The position numbers and the translations under genes were made by a program. From Drosophila miranda (lineage: Eukaryota; Arthropoda; Insecta; Diptera; Drosophilidae), in the NCBI RefSeq assembly GCF_003369915.1, contig NC_046677.1, positions 22,896,913 through 22,960,912 of the forward strand: 64,000 nt of DNA, in the 5' to 3' direction. The notes below the pieces were generated by a model. That model was given only the letters and a program-made list of their open reading frames with translations. It did no database searches and had not been told where the DNA came from. Position 1 is the stretch's first letter. Every line of letters starts with the position of its first letter. Positions 57,436 to 64,000 of the stretch are shown here, one piece after another.

Positions 57436-58274
57436 ATGCCCCAGATTCTAGAGCTGCCTACTTCCGTGAAAGATGTGCAGACCAAGAGCCGCGTCCGCAT
57501 TCGTATGGGCCCTTTGCTCGCTGCTGCCCACGCGTTTTCAGCGATCTCCATAATGTTCTACCTCTTAATGGCTATCCTGACAGACTATGAGGGGACCGCG
57601 CACACCAAGTGCACAAGACTGAACGTGTTTCCATCCTTGTCGGCAGTGGCCAAATCCCAGTACATCGGCTGGCGGGTAACCTGCGGCACGACCCTACCGT
57701 TTGGTCTACTCACCGGCTGGCTCTACTTTCGCTACTATCGACGAACTCTTCCGCGCCAGGTGCGCTCCTTTGGCTACCTAGTGGCTCTGTTCATCTTCCT
57801 GATGGTAATAACCATCTCGCTGTGGGCCATCTATCCAAAAATCGATGGCGATTCGACACTTCACAGGGCGATAGCCGTCTCCCTCTTCGTTTGTGGGGCC
57901 ATCTTAATGGCCGGATCTTTTGTCTGCCACAAGTACTATATCTGCGACGGCAAAGAGTCCCCGGAACAGCTGGGCGATAGGCTGAGGCGCAAGCTGGTCG
58001 TCACCTACTTCGCCACTGTTCCAGTCACGTGGCTCTGCTACTTTCTTCACGAGGAGTTCTGCTTTCCCTTTGGTGAGTGTGGCCGAGGGCAGACGTCGTG
58101 GTGAGTCAACTACTAATCCGTTGAATCTTTGCAGCCTATTCTGTGTTTGGCATCTCCGAGTTTGTCAACATTTGCACCGTTTACCTATTCATGTCCTTCT
58201 CCAACTACTTTGACTTCTACAACGTCCACATCTGCCACGACCAGCGGCTGGGCTTCTTCCTCAGCGAATTCTGA
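57436..58274 (+). CDS. PGAP2-like paralogue in tandem
   Basis: Two exons (57436-58072 and 58135-58274) give 258 residues. It has the PGAP2 layout and the same single intron position and phase as its neighbour: a first helix, TKCTRLNVFPSLSAVAKSQ (the counterpart of [16 protein letters not shown]), several membrane helices, and AYSVFGISEFVNICTVYLFM with SNYFDFYNVHICHDQ at the end. It is far more diverged from vertebrate PGAP2 than the upstream gene and lacks the RHNxxCE motif (here LHEEFCF). The ATG at 57436 (MPQILELPTS) is preferred over 57319, which would add 39 residues of unconvincing composition. AATAAA is at 58307. It belongs to the Frag1/DRAM/Sfk1 superfamily, but its exact role is unknown to me. 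Confidence 0.85.
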
Positions 58275-58334
58275 TTCAGATGTATTTAACAAATATTCTC
58301 TATAACAAAATAAACACTCAGACTTATGGCTACG

Positions 58335-59228
58335 CTACGTTTCGTAAATGCGCACGAGGTCGTCCAGACTGATGGGATAGCTCGTCACCGGACATGTGCC
58401 GTGCTCCTTCATGTGGCTGATGATGCACTTCCAGCAGAAAACATAGCCGGAAACGCAGCACGCTGTTGGTGTTTGCAGGGGAAGCAGGCAGATGGGGCAC
58501 TTGCCTATCTGGGGCAGCGTCTGCTTCACCTCCTCGGGAAGATCTCGCTTTTGCATGGCCTCGGGGTTCTGCAGCGTGCCGCCGACCTTGCGGCGTTGAT
58601 CGTTGGAGTACCACCACTGGATGAACTGCAGGAAGAAGGCCAGCACCTCCAGCATTTTCAGGAACATGTAAGTCCACTTGTCCTCCTGGGGCGGCTCACT
58701 CGGGTATCGTAGAGTTAGGCGCATGGCACGGAACAGCGGCGAATGGCTGGATGCCTGTTTGATGAGGTATGCGAATGTGTGAACCGCCTTTGAAGCGTTG
58801 TAGGCATGAAACAGATTGATTAGGTAGGACTCCCATGCGTAGGTGTCTTCGTGCTGGGCGCTGCGGGACCGCAGCTTGCGCTCTATGTACGGCAGGAAGG
58901 TCAGCAATGTGGCGGAGGTGAACTGTTGGGGTCGAGTCAAGAGCTCTCCCGTCCCAGTGGCTGTGCGCTGCAGTCCGTAGAAGCTCTCGCCGAAGGAGGA
59001 GGCGCGGTTCCGCAGGTAGAGGTACTGCAGGATCCAGGTTAGCAGCGGCGACAGCTCCTCCCGCACTCGCAGGTTGCCCCAGAGTTTAAAGTCCAGCCGC
59101 AGGCCAAAGTATTCGAAGATTTTACTCAGCGCCGGGTATATCAGGTTGTCCAGCGTCTCCGCCGCTGATATTTCAAAGATCGACGGCACATTCTGCAGAT
59201 TCTGGCGCACGTTAGCGGCTTCTGCCAT
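58335..59228 (-). CDS. Pex12: Peroxin-12 (PEX12) peroxisomal RING ubiquitin ligase subunit
   Basis: Single exon of 297 residues, starting MAEAANVRQNLQNVPSIFEI at ATG 59228 (an upstream in-frame GTG is ignored). The N-terminal region matches the Pex2/Pex12 domain (RPSIFEIxAxExL-type start, LTWILQYLYLRNRASSFGES). Hydrophobic stretches near 110-215 would form membrane helices. The C-terminal RING is CPICLLPLQTPTACCVSGYV followed by FCWKCI and CPVTSYP. PEX12 with PEX2 and PEX10 forms the channel-ligase that monoubiquitinates PEX5 for recycling. Its 3' end faces the PGAP2-like gene only 60 bp from that stop codon, so the transcripts probably overlap. It is divergent to Saf6. Confidence 0.93.
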   Translation of the reverse strand: MAEAANVRQNLQNVPSIFEISAAETLDNLIYPALSKIFEYFGLRLDFKLWGNLRVREELSPLLTWILQYLYLRNRASSFGESFYGLQRTATGTGELLTRPQQFTSATLLTFLPYIERKLRSRSAQHEDTYAWESYLINLFHAYNASKAVHTFAYLIKQASSHSPLFRAMRLTLRYPSEPPQEDKWTYMFLKMLEVLAFFLQFIQWWYSNDQRRKVGGTLQNPEAMQKRDLPEEVKQTLPQIGKCPICLLPLQTPTACCVSGYVFCWKCIISHMKEHGTCPVTSYPISLDDLVRIYET

Positions 59229-59492
59229 GGTTATGGATGTCACCAGAGTGTCTTTTTAATGCAGAATAAAAGTGGTATAAATAAATCAAATCAACAGTTT
59301 GTTAGTGTTGCAAAGCGGGGAATATGTATGAAAGAATATGAATTCGTCAGTATATTTACGGTATATTTTGGAAATGAGACGGTACATTTCGGTATATTTC
59401 ACACACACTGCATCTCCAGCGAACTGTTTATTTTTCCGCCGATCAAATGGTTAATATTTAAACTGATCCGTAGAGCTGATCCCGAGGACACA
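59229..59492. promoter_or_regulatory. Pex12/Saf6 divergent promoter with Motif 6 cluster
   Basis: Only 264 bp separate the two ATGs. The middle holds Motif 6 repeat copy C (59301-59400). Confidence 0.65.
59301..59400 (+). repeat. Dispersed Motif 6 promoter repeat, copy C
   Basis: GTTAGTGTTGCAAAGCGGGG, AATATGTATGAAAGAATATG, AATTCGTCAGTATATTTACG, GGTATATTTTGGAAATGAGA, then two further GTACATTT/GTATATTT units. The first half matches copies A and B (GTTAGTTGTATTGC...GGAATATGTATAATAGAG); the second half is nearly identical to copy D. It points toward Saf6, ending 93 bp before its ATG. Confidence 0.8.
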
Positions 59493-61944
59493 ATGAAAAC
59501 CCCTGGTGCCGCCAACCCAGACCCAGAGCTGAACAAGTCATCGCACAGCAAGGTCAGCAAAAAGGCCACAAAGTCCCGCTCCAAGTCCACAAAGTTGGAG
59601 GTGGGAGGAAGCAAAGTCTCGGCTTCTGGCCCGGGATCGGCTGTGGGCGTGGGCGTGGGCGTAGGAGTGGGGGTGGGCAGTCTGCCCGCCACGCCCACCC
59701 ATGTACATTTGGTTACGACACCCACAACACCGACTTCTAGCCATGCCAACTACAACATGTTCGATGCCTCCTTTGCGGTGGCCGGCGGAGGACACGGAGT
59801 GTCAGGTGTCTCTGCAGCTGAGGCCTCGGGCAACACCAGTCGAATGGTTTGTTATTGTTACGCCTAGTGTTTCTCTTGCCGAAGCTCACTTCTCTACTGT
59901 TTCCAGAGTCATCACAAAAGCTACGCAGGCTTCGACCCTCGTAGCATAAAGATCTTCTGGGAACAGCACGACCAAACGGACGTGGAGTTGTCCCAGGACG
60001 TGTGCGCCCGGCTTGCCGAGGATGCATCCTACAAAGTCTGGGAACTAATCAATGTATGTAAATTCCATTCCAGCCGAACGGTGTCTCATTAATAATCATT
60101 CTCCATATTGCAGAACGTGAAGATATACTCGCGCCACTCGGGCGGAGTGGTGACCTACGATCTAGTCAATGAGGTGCTCAAAGATGCCGATGTACCCCCC
60201 ATGCTGGGCGCCATGGACAGCGACTGGGATCGCATTGACTACGACGGAAGCTACTACTATCACTCGGATAAGATTTTCGAGCTGCGGGACGAGTTCCAGA
60301 AGGAGATTAGCCTCAGCCTGCCAGACGACGCAGACTTTCACAGTTTGTGCCCCGTGGAGGACAAGCACACGGAGCATCTGAAGCAGTCTGTCCAGAGTCT
60401 GGTTACAGGTTTGTTCTGCTGCACCACAATTTTCGTTAAAATAACTTTAATCTTGAAATCCTCTCTAGCTGCTCTATTTGCCGACAAGAAGACCCAGTCC
60501 TCGGCGCTAGCCTTCGCCGTTCAGACGCCATTAATGGGTTCCATCTACCGTGTCATAGTCAGCAAGATGCTTCAGCTGCTGGCTTTCAAGCAGCAAGAGC
60601 AACTGAGCCGACGTTGCTGGCGGCTGCTCCGCGCCTGTAACTACAATTCGCAGGCAAACCAAAACGCCTGTCGCCAGGAGTACTTCCACCTGGCCGAAGT
60701 GCTCGTCAGCCAGCTGATGGCGCCCTACGAAACTATAAAGGCGCCTCCGGAGGCCAGCGACAACACAGTCCAAATGGAGCTTGATGAGCCGCTCAAAATA
60801 AAGCCAGAACAATTCCCCGACCCAGGAATGGATGTGTGCAAGCAGGAGCCTCAGGAGCAGCAGCAGCAACAGCCACAGCCACAGGAACAAGCTGCGTTTC
60901 CCAGCGATGCTGCGCAGCAGCAGCAGCAGACCATATATAAGATCAAACACGACGACGACACTAATGACGCCAAGCCGGAGCCCCAGCATCTGTCCAGCTA
61001 CTTCGCCAGTTCCGTTGGAAACGGGCTCGTGGACGAAGTTTGCGAAACCATTGGCCAGCTAGCCTCCCAGAGCGGCTACCTCCATGCCGAGTGCCTCTTC
61101 CTGATCAAGCGGCGGCTGGTCAGATTCTTCGCGGGTCGCGACGTGTGCAGCGAGAGGGGTGCGTTGTCCTTGTGCCCGGATCCGACTCTAAATATAATAT
61201 TTCGGGTCTCCTTTAGATTTCCAGTACATCAGCCGAGCAGTGCGTGGACTCATCGCCCTGGGGGCGTACGCGTTCCGTGAGTTTATTCCTTACATCTACA
61301 AACTGAATGCAGATGTGATACCGGATAGCCTGTGGCAGGACCTGGCACCGGCGGCCGTCTTTCTCGAGGGAAGCGACGATATATACCTGTACGAGTGGCT
61401 GGAGCACGGCTGTGGGGCTTCCAAGCTGCAGCCGTTTATGGTTCACTATGCTCGTAAGCAGAACACGCATACCATACCCCATCCGCCATACTAAAGCTCG
61501 TCTATTACAGGTGCATACGAGGAGCTCGTGACGCGACGCTATGTGCGGGCCAAGACACCAGTCTATCGAATCGTGGCGACACCCGGTGTGCGTCGGCTGG
61601 AGTGGAGCACCTTGGCAGCGGCCATGTGTCACGGCGATGATCCGAGCAAGGCGCTCAAGCCGAAGCCTACACTAAGGGAAGCCTTTCCAGAACTACAACT
61701 GCCGAATCTTCGTCACAACTGCTCCGGCAGCATCCGCTTCAAGTTCGCGGGATGCCGCCCCATGCTGCTCAATGCCAAGGCATTGCCGCGACCACAGGCA
61801 ATGGATTCGCCATCAACCATCAACGGGGGCAGTGGCAGTGGCAGCAACTCTGACATACTCATCGCCAGACGCAAGCTCTTCAAGCCGCTGACAAATGTGA
61901 GACGAGAGGTGCCCACCAGTGGGTATCACTACCTTAGGATCTGA
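59493..61944 (+). CDS. Saf6: Saf6, TAF6-like SAGA subunit
   Basis: Six exons (59493-59846, 59907-60053, 60114-60408, 60469-61158, 61217-61453, 61511-61944) give 718 residues. A Ser/Thr/Gly-rich leader with a VGVGVG run is followed by a histone fold at about 130-185 (CARLAEDASYKVWELINNVK, VVTYDLVNEVLKDADVPP). The TAF6-type region continues, and a HEAT-repeat C-terminal half resumes after a Gln-rich insert (about 440-480): LVDEVCETIGQLASQSGYLH, RAVRGLIALGAYAFREFIPY. In flies the SAGA complex uses this TAF6-like protein in place of TAF6 for gene activation and histone acetylation. I recall it as CG3883. An in-frame ATG at 59328 inside the Motif 6 repeat would add 55 residues if transcription began upstream. 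Confidence 0.88.
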
Positions 61945-62213
61945 ATCGGATTCAGGAACACCACGAATCTATCTGTATCTCAGGGTCCTGTATTTTGTGG
62001 GGATCTCAATCGCAAACCCTCTAATATTAAGTCAAAAGCCACGAAATAAATACGTATTTATTATCAAGTTAATTCCTGCCTGGATTGCAGTTCCTCAATG
62101 ATAAATGTACTTCAGATGAATACTGTTCGGAGGCCGAATCACCTGGTAATATAATCTAGAAGATTGGCGTTTAAAAACACATTTTATTCTCAACAAAACA
62201 GATACAACTATAA
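61945..62213. other. Convergent 3' ends of Saf6 and the DDX28-like gene
   Basis: AATAAATA at about 62044 (plus) and a TTTATT (62185, minus-strand AATAAA) mark the two poly(A) signals. Confidence 0.7.
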
Positions 62214-63922
62214 CTAGAAGGGCTCTTCTTGGGCCTGGGGTGGCAGCGACATGCCCGCCGCCTTCATTTCGGCCATTAATCGTTTCTTGATGATATTCGC
62301 AATGTTGGCATTGACATCCGGCAGCAGTCCACCGGTGCGGGCCGCATGCTCTATTCTCTGGACAACATCGATCTCGCGGCGGGAGGAGATGAAGTTGGAG
62401 ACCAGCGACTTGTCCGTGTTTCCCACTCGCCCGATGCGGCCACAGCGATGGATGTAGTCGGAGACGTGCAGGGGAAAGTCAAAGTTCACCACATGACGCG
62501 CCCTCGTGGTGTCCAGACCACGACTGCCCACGTCTGTGGTGGAGAGCACGTCGCAGTGGCCGCTTTGAAACTGCTCGAAGCGGCCCAGGCGGATCTTCAT
62601 GAGCATGTCGCCGTTCAGATTGAGGCAGTTTACGCCGCTGTTATTCAGGAAGATGGACACATAGTCGCTGGTGGCCGATTTGTTGCTAAACACGATGATG
62701 GGGCGACGTTTGGCCAGATCCTGCTTGACTAGGGTCAGCAGATGACCCGGCCGATCCGCCTTTGGCATGCGCAGGAATTTCTGCGTGACATGCGGCATCA
62801 AGTGGTGCAGATGCGGACTCACCACCTCCTGAATGGTGTCCACGTCGATGACGCGCTCCAGAATCTCGCGAATGTTTGTTGGCATTGTGGCCGAGGCCAG
62901 GACAAGCTGAGTGCCCAATGTCCGGGCATCCTGCCTTTGCACCATGTGGAACTGTAGTGGAAATAAGATATGATTTACAACCTGCGTAAAAGGATTAGCG
63001 CCAACATACGGGGAATCTCCTGAGGAAGTACGTTAGTTTGTCCGTGAAGCTGTCGTCCAGCAGCGTGTCTGCCTCGTCCAGCACCACATGGCGCACCTGC
63101 TCCATGCGGTAGATGCCCGTTGTCACCAGCTTGCTCAGAGCGCCCAGCGTCGCCACCAATACGTCAACCTCTTGGAATTCCGGGTTCATCATCAGTTGCT
63201 TGGTGCTACCGGAAGAGGTGAAAAACATTGCGTTACATACTAATTAGGTAATTAGTAATACACACGACGCACCTGCCGCCCAGCAGAGCCTTCACCTTGA
63301 GATCTGTGCCCTGGCTGAGGTTCTCGGCCACCTGGGCAATCTGCGTGGCCAGCTCGCGGCCGGGCGTCAGTATCAAGGCTCGCGGCGTGTTGAAGCTTCG
63401 CTCTGTGATCTCCCGCTTCAGCAGTCTGGCCAGGATGGGCAGCATGTATGTCAGTGTTTTGCCGCACCCCGTTTCGGCAGCAATAAGGGCATGGGAGTTG
63501 CCGTGGACAATTGGCAAGCCCTTTACCTGTATTCCCGTAAGCATCTTGATGCCGAGTTCATTCTGCAGGTTTTCTAGTAGCTTCGGGTGGAGCTCCAGTT
63601 GGCCACTGTCTAGGATGCCCGTCGTGCTCTGCATCTCCTGCTGCAGCTGCTCCCCACTGACGCTGGCGTTCAGGGTGAAGTGGTCGCCCTTCGACTTGTT
63701 GTGCAGCCATCCCTTGGACGCCAGGGCCAATGTCCCGAACTTCGCATCCGCCCGCTCGTGTTGCATCAGATTGAACTGCGTCCGACCACATGTGATTAGC
63801 GGCTTTGGTTTATCCCGCGCCTTCTCTACCCTCGGCTTTGTTTTCACTGCTGCCGTGGCTGTGGCAGCCGTCGCCAGATGCCTGGAGGTCTGCACCCGCA
63901 GCACCAGAGAAAGATTCAGCAT
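62214..63922 (-). CDS. DDX28: DDX28-like mitochondrial DEAD-box RNA helicase
   Basis: Three exons (63273-63922, 63010-63205, 62214-62951) give 527 residues. The start (MLNLSLVLRVQTSRHLATAA) is a clear mitochondrial presequence. Motifs in order: a Q-motif region (GIKMLTGIQVKGLP), motif I AAETGCGKT (148-156), Ia TPGRELATQ (Gly in place of the usual Thr of PTREL), II DEAD (260-263), III SATMP, IV IIVFSNKSATSD, V TDVGSRGLDT and VI HRCGRIGRVGN. A basic tail ends QAQEEPF. DDX28 assembles the large mitochondrial ribosomal subunit. The changed Ia motif is also seen as PSREL in DDX28, which supports this assignment over other DEAD-box subfamilies. The start codon is 78 bp from the window end. Confidence 0.87.
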
Positions 63923-64000
63923 GGTTTTGTCCGTAAATTATCCAATGTTTTTATTTAAGCTGGTGCGGGGGTGCGGGGGTAGAACAGCTGATTTTATCGG
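63923..64000. other. 5' flank of the DDX28-like gene
   Basis: Short 5' UTR and promoter-proximal sequence with a GTGCGGGGGTGCGGGGG direct repeat. Nothing else can be said. Confidence 0.5.

Overview
This window is animal DNA from a Drosophila species. Coding exons are split by short GT-AG introns, homopolymeric Gln/Asn/Gly tracts are common, and the genes are recognisable fly genes (dribble, arouser, galectin, kraken, drongo, dreadlocks, Clipper, Pex12, Saf6). From memory of the fly map, most of these lie together at the tip of chromosome arm 2L (21D-E, Muller element B). The species cannot be fixed from sequence alone; an obscura-group fly is a guess.

Layout. 1-5 kb: the first exon of a small secreted protein (minus strand, rest not seen) and AT-rich intergenic DNA. 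5-9.5 kb: Fam92 (+), the HSBP1 orthologue (-) and dbe/KRR1 (+). 9.5-17 kb: aru/EPS8-like (+) facing galectin (-). 17-20.8 kb: intergenic, holding a mir-375 hairpin (-). 20.8-24.8 kb: an unrecognised coiled-coil gene (-), kraken hydrolase (-) and a WBP4-type splicing factor (+). 25-39 kb: drongo/AGFG ArfGAP (+) with a 9.8 kb first coding intron. 40.5-41.6 kb: a small one-TM ORF and a decayed LINE. 43.4-50 kb: dock/Nck adaptor (-) and its 5' non-coding region. 50-64 kb is dense: RCC1L (+), ITM2/BRICHOS (-), Clipper/CPSF30 (-), two tandem PGAP2-family genes (+), Pex12 (-), Saf6/TAF6-like (+), DDX28-like helicase (-).

Most genes are housekeeping: ribosome biogenesis, splicing, mRNA 3' end formation, peroxisome import, GPI-anchor remodelling, mitochondrial ribosome and SAGA. 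They are packed as divergent or convergent pairs with a few hundred bases between them. Their promoters carry the classic fly housekeeping elements: DRE (TATCGATA), Motif 1 (TGGTCACACT) and Motif 6 (GTATATTT). The signalling adaptors (aru, dock, drongo) have long non-coding 5' regions.

Most interesting observations: (1) a dispersed repeat carrying Motif 6 clusters, present in four places, always pointing toward the next gene and, in three cases, about 90-115 bp before its ATG; (2) a 104-codon, coding-looking, ATG-less open frame fused in frame to the drongo start; (3) a WBP4 start codon split by an intron; (4) mir-375; (5) a tandem PGAP2 duplication; (6) a cysteine-free, probably released ITM2 peptide confined to one exon. 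No rRNA, tRNA, CRISPR, LTR element or prokaryotic feature was seen.
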